In this document: positions 9,379 through 18,956 of the stretch, one piece after another
How the letters are laid out: each line of letters begins with the position of its first letter
Position numbering within the stretch: position 1 is the stretch's first letter
Assembly: GCA_032718475.1 (NCBI GenBank)
Contig: JAUCBJ010003911.1
Span: forward strand, 1 to 29,224
DNA length: 29,224 nucleotides
Source of the DNA: Nemertoderma westbladi
Lineage: Eukaryota > Xenacoelomorpha > Nemertodermatida > Nemertodermatidae
Reading direction: 5' to 3'
Notes under the pieces: generated by a model
What the model was told of the DNA's origin: nothing
What the model saw: only the letters and a program-made list of their open reading frames with translations
Databases searched by the model: none
Translations under genes and position numbers: made by a program

Positions 9379-10687
9379 ATTGTACGAGATTCACATGAAG
9401 ATATACACGTTGACTTCCAACATGAATTGGAATTTTGGCTCTAACTGTAGATAAATAGCGTTCACCATCTCCAAATCTAAACCATACATTGCTGTCTTCG
9501 TAAACTATATCTTGTTTATCGACACAGTTTAAAGACTCAATGTAGCATCTCAGCCATGTCTCTCCAGCGACAGTCGTTGTACAGCCCGTGTCAATAATAG
9601 CACAGTTGAGAGTTTCTGACAGAAGATGATTTTTAGGGACAAGATCGGCGTCGGTGAAAAGTGTTATATTGTCAATTTGAAGCTTGTCTTCTTTTTCAAT
9701 GTTCACAGTGTTAAAGAGAGCGGACTTATATTCGGTACTTTTTGGTGATTCTTTACAATCGGATTCATAATGATAAATTGACAGGCAGCAACCACATTGT
9801 GTAGGTCTGCCGTACTGATCTGGAGGATTTAATCGCAAAGTTCCTGCAGCTTTCGGCGCGTTTCCCCGATAGGAAGTGACAGTTCCTCGTTGAGGTCTCC
9901 TATTGTTAGTGACTATGTATCTGGCTATTCTTGGCCTGCGACTAAACCTTCCGCTGCTTCGTTGATAACTCCCCCTGTAATATGAATTTCCATAGTAACA
10001 ATCAGTTTCATAATCCCATTCAATATCCTCTGAATCCCAAGTTCCGGTATCCTGTTCGACCGAAGCGGCAAATATCGGTTCAGATTTTATTTTAATATCC
10101 GTATCTCTGCTACTACTATTTACATACTGAGGCGAAACATCAACGAATAATTTCAGTATTTGCTTTTTCATATTATCATAGGTTAGCTCGCCGACCGTTG
10201 CTAATGCTAATTGGTTTTTGGTATCATCTAAATTTGCGCATTTCAATAGTTGATAGGCTAAAACCCCATCTGGAAGAATCATATTAAGCGCCTTACATTT
10301 ATTTACGTTTCGCTCAAAACTTATTATAAAATCTGTGATATTGGAGTCTGTGGCTCGTTTAAAACTACAGAATTTATCATAAGAGTGGAATGCCCGTATG
10401 GCCTTATCTTTTAAATACAAGGAATCGAGTTTCTCTATGATACGATTTACTCCGTCTTCACCTTTTAATTCATCCCAGGAGATCTCTAGAATCGCCTCTC
10501 TGGCGACGCCAGTTAAACTCAGGAAAACGGTGGGTCCCTGCCGAGTTTTCGGAATGTCCGTCGCGTCTTGCCATATTTCTAATTCTCGGACCCAATTTTC
10601 ATAAGATATGTCTTCTCTAAGTGGTGGTGGATTTTTAACATTAACTCTATTATTACTTGTATTAGGCCCAATCGTAGATTGATCCAT
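9311..10687 (-). CDS. copia Gag and protease
   Basis: A 458-codon open frame starting at the ATG at 10685-10687, the first after the leader. Residues about 30-185 form the Gag capsid-like region, with LEIWQDATDIPKTRQGP and LPDGVLAYQLLKCANL typical of copia Gag. An arginine-rich, RNA-binding-like stretch covers about 240-275. A CCHC zinc knuckle uses C298, C301, H306 and C311. The aspartic protease active site is AIIDTGCTT (D366-T-G), and the protease C-terminal block IPLLLSRSAIKK is at 439-450. The frame then runs off through RQRKNKFQ to a stop just after the A7 tract, while integrase continues in the +1 frame. Gag would build the particle, and protease would cleave Gag-Pol. No internal stop is seen. 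Confidence 0.92.
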   Translation of the reverse strand: MDQSTIGPNTSNNRVNVKNPPPLREDISYENWVRELEIWQDATDIPKTRQGPTVFLSLTGVAREAILEISWDELKGEDGVNRIIEKLDSLYLKDKAIRAFHSYDKFCSFKRATDSNITDFIISFERNVNKCKALNMILPDGVLAYQLLKCANLDDTKNQLALATVGELTYDNMKKQILKLFVDVSPQYVNSSSRDTDIKIKSEPIFAASVEQDTGTWDSEDIEWDYETDCYYGNSYYRGSYQRSSGRFSRRPRIARYIVTNNRRPQRGTVTSYRGNAPKAAGTLRLNPPDQYGRPTQCGCCLSIYHYESDCKESPKSTEYKSALFNTVNIEKEDKLQIDNITLFTDADLVPKNHLLSETLNCAIIDTGCTTTVAGETWLRCYIESLNCVDKQDIVYEDSNVWFRFGDGERYLSTVRAKIPIHVGSQRVYLHVNLVQCDIPLLLSRSAIKKRQRKNKFQ

Positions 10688-10951
10688 TGCATTAGTTATT
10701 ATATATATCTTACAGTCTTATACGTATCGGTATATTGGTATTTAGATTGTTTGGTATACAGTACCGGTACCGTACGTTTATTTCCCGCTGGATAACAATC
10801 TAACAATATACTGATATAACAGGATACTGACAATATGTCTTGAAGTTTAATTTCTGTACCGGTACTTTAAATTAAACGTTATCTCCGACATTAATTCAGG
10901 TATGTTATAGCCCAGACACTGGTACCATTATCAACACCCCGTGGTTTGGCT
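10688..10951 (-). other. copia 5' leader
   Basis: Untranslated stretch between the primer binding site and the Gag start. It contains GTACCGGTACCGTAC (10761-10775) and TACCGGTA (around 10858), short palindromes like the one in the LTR. No open frame of note. Confidence 0.6.
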
Positions 10952-10961
10952 TCTGCTACCA
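10952..10961 (-). promoter_or_regulatory. primer binding site, initiator tRNA-Met
   Basis: Directly inside the 5' LTR with no spacer, the minus strand reads TGGTAGCAGAAGCC. The first ten bases are complementary to the 3' end of eukaryotic initiator tRNA-Met (...TCTGCTACCA), the usual primer for copia-type elements. Pairing stops after ten bases. Confidence 0.85.
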
Positions 10962-11116
10962 TGTTAATGCGATATAATAACAAGCATATTGTAAAGCATA
11001 TTGCACTAGGTAATACCGTACCGGTATCCCTTTACTGTCTGACTACTGTACCACTAATACTGTCAAGCTTACACATGTAAAACATAGTTCAAATCTCCCG
11101 CTAATCCTCATTCACA
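10962..11116 (-). repeat. 5' LTR (right), 155 bp
   Basis: Identical by eye to 5860-6014 across all 155 bp. The minus strand starts TGTGAATGAGG and ends CGCATTAACA. Its promoter is not obvious; TTATTATATC near the inner end is the only TATA-like string. Confidence 0.95.
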
Positions 11117-11166
11117 GTATCTAGTGACATGAGACCAGGGTAGATGCTCATTAGTCTTGGGGGACA
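11117..11166. repeat. 50-bp unit, right copy, beginning with the GTATC duplication
   Basis: Starts GTATCTAGTGACATG and ends TTGGGGGACA, followed by unique sequence (TCAATCGGGAC). It pairs with 5805-5854. Its first five bases double as the right target-site duplication. Confidence 0.9.
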
Positions 11167-13065
11167 TCAATCGGGACATAGATGGAGTGGTTGTTGTAGT
11201 TTAAACAATCATCATGTTAAAACACCACCATTAATTCGAGTGCCAAATCTCTAAAAAGTACACGTCCACCCATTTCTTTGATTTTAGTCCATTGTGCAGA
11301 AGCTGCCGCTGATCACTCTGCAGTTCTGCAGGCTGCCAATAGAAGGTGCAAGTAAAGTAAAATTCATCCCATTTCTATGTTTATAAGGCTTTCTTGGCAG
11401 GTTTGTAGGCTACTGTCATATTATTATATATAAACGTCAACTTTGGGCAGACGGTAATCCGTCTGCATTTGCCCAGTCTGCCGCTAGAGAGCGATTCTGA
11501 ATGCTTTAAGAAGTCATGAGGTCTTTCATCCTCATGCGGTATACTGGACAAATGAAGGTACATAAGGATCACCATCAATCGAAATATAATTATAAAGCCT
11601 AACGTCAGTCTAACGAGAAGAAGGTATCATAAAGAAATCAGAAGGTAAATGAGACGGCTACAATCGCAAATTTGCTAACTGCAGCTTCTAGTAGCTTCTA
11701 GTAGTTGACTTTCGTATATTGTTTTGGTTAGATTAACATTGTTAATTAAAATGATAATGAATGTAGCCAACTCTGGTTGGAGGAGGGAGGAGAGCACTGG
11801 CTAACGGCCAGGGGAGAATTTTGCCTGCTTACAAACTAAAAGAGTATTCTGTCTGCTGCCAACAATAGTGGAAATTAATCTAAATTAATATATAAAGTTG
11901 ACAGTTTTTGGATCTGCCAAAAAGAAGTGGATGGAGGGACTGAATGATAATAATAATAATAATGATAACATCAATAATAATATCATGTTTATTCCATGTG
12001 TGTCCATGTGTGTCCATATATGTCCATGTTGTCCGTATATGGAAGTAAAATAATGTATATTTTTCGAAACATAAATAACATTTCCACCTGTTCGTATTCT
12101 AGGGCTGCTAAACTAACAAAACGTCAATAAATGTATTGATTTAATTATTACTGCAGGGAGAATCTCTAAAACCCGTTTTGGTGAAATTGACCCTATCCCA
12201 TATATATCCTTTCACAACCAATTTGTATGGAAGACAGATTACTGTATTAGCTAGTAACTAACAGGTTAATCAGTTTCTGAAACTGCCCGAAGGATATAAC
12301 GATGTTTGATACTCAAAATTAATTACCGTATTCCCAGGCGCTATCAAGGACAACACACTATTGGTTTAAGGCTCCCGATAATCCTAAATCCATTTTCAAT
12401 CTAAATAATATTTCAGGCCAAGGTAAAACACTCCATGTTAATCGAATTTTAGAATTTTGCATCTTGAGTAGGATATAATCTTTCTCAAGTTACAAAATAC
12501 CATAAGATAATTTAAACGTCTATTAGTCAGTACGTAAACGTCTTCTTTCTAATAGAAAAACCACTTCATCCAGCCAATAATGGATAATAATCCTGTTCTC
12601 TGAATAAGGAGTTAGGCGGCTCTTAACCTTTATTAGCACATTGTGGTAGGAAACGCAAAATTGCAAATGCACCAATTTTTGGGGGAATTCCTCGAAATTA
12701 TTGGGTTAGTTTTTGAAAGAAAGTATCACTCAAGCTAGTATGTGTGCTTTTTACTTTTTACACCATGTGGTACCTGAAAATTTTGTGCAACCAAATGCTT
12801 TGCAAATGCGAAAACATCAACAAAATGTTTCATTTCTAATAATATGTTAATGTCACGCCTTTGTCGTAGTTTTGAGTTTTCAGCACACCACAACATGGAA
12901 GAATTTTCAAAGCTTCTCAAATTGGTAAAAAAAGTCCTTTTAGAAACATCTAATATAGTGGTGGGGCAGTTCTAATAAATAATATAATTTTATATTTTTT
13001 GGATAAAGTAATGTAGTATGTGAACAGATTGATGCCATTAATAATCCCAATAGAAATATAAAATA
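11167..13065. other. no gene recognised; two microsatellites
   Basis: AT-rich. Contains an interrupted (TAA)n run at about 11945-11990 and a 10-bp repeat (TGTCCATGTG and variants) at about 11993-12040. Minus-strand frames at 11381-11578 and 12735-12920 are about 60 codons and match nothing I know. Confidence 0.6.
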
Positions 13066-13440
13066 CTGCATTGCAGCAACATAAAGAATACTATGATGGT
13101 TTATCAACAAGGCTGAGCGCCACCACAATCCCTATCACCCATAACCGTATTTGCAATTTCATGCCAGTGTCTTTTGAGAATCTTCTCAAGAAAGTCCTTC
13201 ATTTTTCAGAGGCGACTCAGTTCAAGCGCCAAGCTTGGTGGGACTAATGAGACACCTACAGTGCTGTATATGGTCTGGTTGGAGATTTGTGCATTGTACT
13301 TGGTACATACAATCAAGTCGGTGTATTGTCTATGTAACATCCGGAGGTGGCATCAACATTTATTAGAGCACAGTTTGGCCTCCTATAAAGGAGTACTAGT
13401 ACTCCTACTACTACTACTGCTGCTCTAAATAATCGAATTT
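13066..13440 (-). pseudogene. old 3'-end fragment of the LINE family
   Basis: Nucleotide alignment by eye to the copy at 14921: CTGCATTGCAGC, then TTATC.ACAA, CCAC.A..CCCTATCACC, GTCTTTTGAGA, TCTCAAGAAAGTC, CCAAGCTTGG.GG, TGGTCTGGTTGGAGAT.TGTGCATTGTACTTG, GGAGTACT, and CTGCTGCTCTAAATAATCG occur in the same order. It covers the 3' terminus and the end of the RT frame and is much more diverged than the 14921 and 18289 copies, with a local (CTA)n expansion near 13400. The plus-strand frame at 13174-13428 is a shadow. Confidence 0.85.
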
Positions 13441-13519
13441 TAAGACTCTGATGTATTCTTTATGATAGCCCTTTTAATTGCTGCAGTATAGCAGCAGTTA
13501 ATGTTCTCACTGGTTGAAG

Positions 13520-14790
13520 GAACCAACCTGCCATGGTATCAGCAGAATCTCGTGATGATCGTTGTGCAGATTGAAAGGATTACCTTGAGAAACTGCTTAT
13601 CAATAATTACTTCCTGATGAGTTCACTATATATCCTGTCTCTATGGATACCACATTGCTCAAAAACAGGCGAACTGCGTGGATATTCTAAGGTAGAAACT
13701 ATTACAGATTAACCTGATCAATCAGATCCTTCAAATCTAACTGCGAATAGGTTAATGTACTCTGAGGCCAATTCTGGTACTGGTGGATCATTGTTTAATT
13801 ATTTACGAGAAAAGACAGGCATTAAACCCTTATCTTTGCAGACTTCTCTAAGGCCTCCAACTCTATCTCACATCCTACACATGGATGTTTAGGATCCTTC
13901 AAGCTATGGATGCCTGATGTTATAATTGCTGCAATCAAATTACTGTCTCATAATGTGACATATCCAAGGTGGCATGTTTGCTCCTTTCATATTCATCCTC
14001 TTCATTGTTGTGGTTGACTATGTGTTGCAAATGTCTCTCGACCAACAAGCCAATGGTAGTGAAAACTATTGAAGCCAATGAAAACAATTGCATTAAACTC
14101 TTAATTGACGATGGACCTCGACTTAGCTGATGGATCTAAGTTTGATGTCAGAAATTTTGGATGGTGCCCAATATTCAATTCTTTATAAATCGGTGTGATA
14201 TGCCGTCTTTATGGCTACCTCTCATTTTACCAAAATTATGTTGGAATAAAAGGTGAGGTTTTAGCCTTTTTACTAATTAATTTTGGGAATCGTGATCATT
14301 AGTGTGGGGGTGTGGGCCTCCAAGAAAGAGGGTAGACAGTTGTGTTTCAACCTATCAGTAACACATTGCCTGACTTTGGCATTCAACTGCACTGGTTTGG
14401 GTACGTGCTATGGTACTCATGTTTCCTGCTGAGCTCGTACTGTAGAAGAGACAAGATCCCTTGATGGAACGTTCACTTTCACTAGGATGCTATGCATGTT
14501 CATGATATAGGACACAATGCTGACTAATTAACGAAGGAGTATTGTGCTGTGCAACCTTGCATAAGTCTTGCCAACCAGCCCCTGTGGCTATCAACCTATC
14601 TGTTGTTGTTGTTCCAGCCGGCTGCTGATACAAAGGTAGTTTTTTGCCATTGGATTACTGAAACATCTACTAAAAGACAGGTTTGGTCTTGATAATGCAT
14701 ATGGATTGGAGATTTACATGTGTGATCGCTAAATGTGGTGGGGTGTTGCATTGCAGATGTGCATTGCGGGCTGTTGTAAGTAACTGTATA
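13520..14790 (+). pseudogene. old plus-strand copy of the same LINE (RT region)
   Basis: In shifting frames the plus strand gives, in order, pieces matching the RT of the 14953-16743 copy. YLEKLLINN (about 13580) matches the FEKLLNN block. LIFADFSKASNS (about 13830) matches the first catalytic block. DVIIAAIKLL follows. FIFILFIVVVDYVLQMSLD (about 13990) matches the block after the GVLQG motif. DLDLAD (about 14117) matches the FADD region, and SEILDGAQ follows. TVEETRSLDGTFTFTRML is at about 14436-14490, and LLKDRFGLDNAYGLE at about 14668. Every block is broken by stops or frame changes, so this is an ancient, inactive insertion. It is opposite in orientation to the fragment at 13066 and covers overlapping parts of the element. 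A single 5'-inverted insertion therefore does not explain the pair. Confidence 0.8.
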
Positions 14791-14906
14791 TGTATAAATA
14801 CGTAGTCACATTATATGGATTTTTGACTAAGATATATACTGTATGATATGGCAAATAATCATTAACTTCAATTATCCCTTCAATCCAATCCTTTTTGACA
14901 TTCTGG

Positions 14907-14913
14907 TATTATA
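14907..14913. repeat. candidate target-site duplication of the LINE at 14921 (left)
   Basis: TATTATA here and at 16990-16996 flank the LINE copy, with a seven-base tail between the left copy and the conserved 3' end. It is short and AT-rich, so chance is possible. Confidence 0.4.
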
Positions 14914-14920
14914 CAACTAG

Positions 14921-16992
14921 TAGGATCGGCATGCTGCATTGCAGCTGCATTTTTAAGAATGCTGTGCCGGCTTATCGACAAAATTGCACCGCCACAACTC
15001 CCTATCACCTATGACATTTGCTAGATCATCCGCATCTTTAAGGCCAGTGTCCTTTAAGATGCGTCTCAAGAAAGTCATGGGCTGTCCACCATGCTTATTC
15101 ACTCCATGAGGCTGCTAAAGTACAAGATTATGCACTGGCTGGTCCTCACGGCGAAAGCAATGTCCTGCAAAGCGGAGGCGATTTTGTTCTAGTGTCAAGC
15201 TTGGGGGAACCAATGAGACACCTCCAATGTTATATAGTGTCTGGTTGGAGATGTGTGCATTGTACTTGACACAATGAACCCGGCGTAGCATTCTTGTGAA
15301 TGTGCCATCCAGAGATTTGGTGTCCTCAGCAGTTAGAGCCCAGCATGGACTCCCGTAGAGGAGTACTGGAACTACTGCTGCTCTAAATAATCGGACCTTA
15401 AGTTTTCGATTAATTCTCGGTGACTTCCAAATCCTGGAAAGCCTATTCAAGGCTGCCCATGCCTTTCCCTTACGTATTCGAAGGTCCTCACCTGACTTCC
15501 GGATCCATGATCCCAGGTAACAGAAGTCATCCACATTCTCAAACATACCATCCTTTGAGCTTATGCTCATCCGATCAGAGACTTGCTGAGGACTTTCAAA
15601 GTTAACTGTCAGAATTTTGGTCTTTCTGGAGTTAATAAAAAGACCAACACTAGAAGCAGCATGTTCTAATGAGCTGAGGAGCCGTTGGGCTCCCTCTAAT
15701 GATTCTGAGATTACTCCTAAGTCATCAGCAAAGTCTAGATCAGTTAGGTACTTGGCAGGATTTCCTCGACTTCTGGAGCCAGTAGGTGGAGTTATCATCA
15801 CCCCATCGTCATTATAATGATCTAAGGACATGCGTAGAACATAGTCAACCACAATAATGAACAAGAATGGTGCAAGTATGTCTCCTTGGAGGACGCCCCA
15901 TAACACTTCAAATGGTTCTGTGTCACCGTCAACAGTAGACACAAATGTTGTCGAACCATCGTATACTGATCTGATTGCTGCAATAATTTCATCAGGAATC
16001 CCATATAATGAAAGTATGCTGAACATACGTGAGCGAGAGACTGAATCAAAGGCCTTGAAGAAGTCAACAAAGATAACAGCCAGGTGCCTGTCTTTCTTTT
16101 TTGATAACTCTTCAATTATCCTTCTAAGTGCCAAAATGGGCTCCATGGTCCCACGACCTTTACAGAACCCATTCTGATTTCCACGGAGCAGTCTCTCAAT
16201 GGGATCCCTGATGCGATTTAATAGAATCCTATTGTATAGCTTTGCAGCAATCGAGATCAATGAGATTCCCCGAAAAGAACCATAGAGTGTTAGGTTGCCC
16301 TTCTTGGGAACTGGCACCAACTTATTTGTTTTCATTTCTTGTGGGACTCTTGTTGTTCGGTACATGTCTAGGTCTACTATGATGGGATAGATGAGCTTTA
16401 AACACTCAGGTATTTTAAAGACCTCAGGGGGAACACCATCTACTCCACTGGCACGATTGGTCTTAATGCTCTTTGCAGCAGCCTTCACTTCTGCAAAGGA
16501 GATATCGCCAATGGGAATATCTGGGAGTACAGACTCAGACACTTTTACTTCTATAAAGTTATCAGGCAATACCCTGTCATTATTGAGGAGCTTTTCAAAG
16601 TGGGCTTTCCAACCATTGAGGCGATCGGCTGGTGATTCAGCCTTAACCTTGGTGGTTGGTTGGCTTTTCCGCCCAGTAAGCAAGTTGATCGATTTCCATG
16701 CCTGGGATGATTGCCTGTTGTCGTCAGTCATTGATGGCATCAACCTGTTGGTTTATTAGCTCCTGTAGATTAACAGAGTACTGCCTGTTCGTGTTCAGGG
16801 ACCTAGATGCAGCCTTAACTGCATTCTTGGCCGCTGTAGTTTGTTTGAGTCGGGACTCTTTCTGCGCCTTATATAGGTCATTTCGGCACTTCTGGTTTTT
16901 GTTGTCAGTCCAGGGGGCCCTTTTCCTGTTTCGAGGGTATACAGGAACTGTTTCTGCAGCTGCTAACTTAACTGCTTCTGTGAAGGCAGTAT
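14921..16992 (-). mobile_element. 5'-truncated LINE (single-ORF, APE/RT type)
   Basis: The 3' end on the minus strand is CATGCCGATCCTA followed by a short CTA-rich tail, shared with the copy at 18289. The 5' end stops at about 16992, where similarity to the longer copy (which continues into the endonuclease) breaks. The very short 3' UTR, simple-repeat tail and single frame suggest an RTE-like clade, but the clade is not settled from motifs alone. This is the best preserved RT of the family in the window. Confidence 0.88.
14953..16992 (-). pseudogene. LINE reverse transcriptase
   Basis: The main frame (15115-16743) encodes 542 residues of LINE RT. It contains KTNRASGVDGVPPEVFK (about 98-110), a PVPKKGN block, FRGISLISIAAKLYNRILLNR (157-177), GFCKGRG, IFVDFFKAFDSVSR with catalytic D227, WGVLQGDILAPFLF (282-295), and LDFADDLGVISES with catalytic D340 and D341. 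Thumb-like blocks FCYLGSWIR, VLLYGSPCWAL and RLRFAGHCFRRED follow. At 15115-15117 a TAG interrupts the frame where the sister copy has TGG; the frame continues to a TAA at 14953-14955. Upstream, 16743-16992 encodes the endonuclease-RT linker (for example KRAPWTDNKNQKCRNDLYKA) in another frame. A 2-base loss near 16730, seen against the sister copy, accounts for this. The apparent start at 16743 is not genuine. Confidence 0.9.
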
Positions 16993-16996
16993 TATA
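16990..16996. repeat. candidate target-site duplication of the LINE at 14921 (right)
   Basis: TATTATA, matching 14907-14913, at the point where similarity to the longer LINE copy ends. Confidence 0.4.
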
Positions 16997-17678
16997 AAAA
17001 CATAATACCCAAAATTATTATAGACATTTTAAAGTAACCTTCCTTCTTACTTATAGCTCTTGCAATAATCTATTTGAATCAATGAATGAATTAACCTGTA
17101 ATCCTTGAAACGTTAAGCTTGACCTTCCCCTATGGATGGATACAGTAGCATGGATTATTACTATTTGGCTTTCCAAGAATACACTAATGATATACGGAAA
17201 TAAGCTGGTGCAATGCTAATCTTTGTCATTTGATGAATTAATTAGATGATGGTTGCTGACAATTGCAGCACGATAGTACTAGTGGATAATACCGACGGTA
17301 TACGGTAAGGTTTCATTCACTTATTATAGTCTGAATGGCTGACCTTCTTCATAAGATATACTGACCGCTTTTAATAAGGACCTAGGACATTGACTATGAA
17401 CTCCTTGATCCTGTGTACTCTGTGATATGTCCCAAGGTCATATACAATACATAAATCTATAATATAAATCAATTAGTTTTAATCTCTTAGATTTAGCCCA
17501 ACAGAGTTTTCATTTGATGTAGAAATAATGAAAAGAAATAATGCCATTCGACTGGTGGGAAACTGAGATATATATGATAAACTGAATAACTACGGGTGTG
17601 GCGTCTCATTAGGCTCAAAACCTCTTAACGGGTTGGGATGTGTATAAACGCAGTTGGGGTTATGTACTAACGGATCTA
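16997..17678. other. no gene recognised
   Basis: AT-rich DNA between the LINE 5' break and the C-rich array. No open frame of interest and no clear repeats. Confidence 0.6.
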
Positions 17679-17761
17679 GGACACTTCCCCGCCGGACAGT
17701 TCCCCCCCGGACACTTCCCCCCGCCCAAGTAGGACACTTCCCCCCCGGACACTTCCCCCCC
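17679..17761. repeat. 15-bp C-rich tandem repeat
   Basis: GGACACTTCCCCCCC-type units start at 17679, 17694, 17709, 17732 and 17747. The second unit has GGACAGTT, and the third is stretched by eight bases. Runs of six to seven C make strong strand asymmetry. Confidence 0.92.
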
Positions 17762-17907
17762 AGTTAAAGTGTTAAAATTAATCTGGGTGCACCAAAGCAA
17801 TAAACAAAAGTTAAAGATGGTTACAGGACAAGTTGTATCTAGTCAAGTTTTTTCAAAATTATAAAAGAAACATTTTTATAGTCAAATTTTGTTTGTTTTT
17901 CTTTTAA

Positions 17908-18012
17908 TTGGGGGCTGCCGCCCCCAAACCCCCGTTTCTTTGGTTGGGGGCTGTCGCCCCCAAACCCCCGCTTCTTTGGTTAGGGGCTGCCCTCCCCAAA
18001 CCCCGGCAATCT
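17908..18012. repeat. 36-bp tandem repeat whose unit is a GC hairpin
   Basis: Three units at 17908, 17944 and 17980. The first begins TTGGGGGCTGCCGCCCCCAA, an eight-base-pair stem with a four-base loop, followed by ACCCCCG and a T-rich spacer. The third unit is weaker (GGGGCTGCCCTCCCC). The same core stands alone at 2441-2454. Confidence 0.92.
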
Positions 18013-18353
18013 CCTGTGTGCCCGTGGTGAAAGACTTTGAGACCATTTTTAAATAATTAATTCATGTTTGTATCATCAGATAATAAATTGACTAAGCCTA
18101 AAGTAGGAGCTGTATTGAATGTTAACCAAATTAATATAAATTACTACAATATTATATAATTCAACAAAATCCTATTAAAAATATTGCAAGTAACCAAGAA
18201 ATTTAATTAGTTTATCAATAAATGTAATGCTGAACACAGAATACAGGTCGACGCATGTCGATTTTACCCTGGAGAGGTATACTACTACTAGGATCGGCAT
18301 GCTGCATTGCAGCTGCATTTTTAAGAATGCTGTGCCAGCTTATCGACAAAATT

Positions 18354-18956
18354 TCACCGCCACAACTCCCTATCACCCATGACATTTGCTAGATCATCCG
18401 CATCTTCAAGGCCTGTGTCTTTTAAGATGCGTCTCAAGAAAGTCATGGGCTGTCCACCATGCTTATTCACTCCATGAGGCTGCCAAAGTACAAGATTATG
18501 CACTGGCTGGTCCTCACGGCGAAAGCAATGTCCTGCAAAGCGGAGGCGATTTTGTTCTAGTGTCAAGCTTGGGGGAACCAATGAGACACCTCCAATGTTA
18601 TATAGTGGCTTGTTGGAGATGTGTGCATTGTACTTGACACAGTGAACCCGGCATAGCATTCTTGTGAATGTGCCATCCAGAGATTTGGTGACCTTAGCGG
18701 TTAGAGGAGTACTGGAACTTCTGCAGCTTAAATAATCAGACCTTAAGTTTCCGGTTAATTCTATGTGACTTCCAAATCCTGGAAAGCCTATTCAAGGCTG
18801 CCTATGCCTTTCCCTTACGTATTCGAAGGTTATCACCTGACTTTCGGATCCATGATCCCAGGTAACAGAAGTCGTCCACATGCTCAAGCATACCATCCTT
18901 TGACCTTATGCTCACCCAGTCAGAGACTTGCTGAGGACTTTCAAAGTTATCTGTTA
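18354..18956 (-). pseudogene. LINE RT, C-terminal remnant
   Basis: 18354-18659 encodes MLCRVHCVKYNAHISN, GGVSLVPPSLTLEQ, RLRFAGHCFRREDQPVHNLV, LKDTGLEDADDLANVMGDRE and stops at TGA 18354-18356, where the sister copy has TGC. Here the tryptophan codon TGG that is TAG in the sister copy is intact (around 18481). The part from 18660 to 18956 matches the sister copy's FCYLGSWIR to RIWK region, but frame is lost through a 22-bp deletion at 18702-18706. Confidence 0.85.

Larger units (their letters stand above)
5860..11116 (-). mobile_element. complete Ty1/copia retrotransposon (GalEa-like), minus strand, 5257 bp
   Basis: The order on the minus strand is 5' LTR, primer binding site, gag, protease, integrase, reverse transcriptase, RNase H, 3' LTR. 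Integrase before RT defines Ty1/copia. The short LTRs, the AAESPWSNGLVERHN integrase block, the VKHGGQYLRVHPCRL motif after integrase and the NLPDGGSQGG RNase H block match what I remember of GalEa-like copia elements of marine invertebrates. The element is flanked by GTATC repeats. The LTRs are identical, pointing to a young insertion, yet pol carries two in-frame TGA codons (7885-7887, 7510-7512), a frame change near 7075 and a gag/pol frame change at an A7 tract (9337-9343). It is therefore structurally complete but probably not autonomous unless some of these are recoded or sequencing errors. Confidence 0.93.

Noticed and set aside
13066-14790. A single LINE insertion with 5' inversion (twin priming)
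   Set aside because: The plus-strand copy itself continues to the C-terminal RT blocks that the minus-strand fragment also covers, so the two segments overlap in element coordinates.
15420-16997. Plus-strand frames of 61-122 codons over the LINE RT
   Set aside because: They are antisense to well-supported RT sequence, and the same pattern appears in the sister copy.
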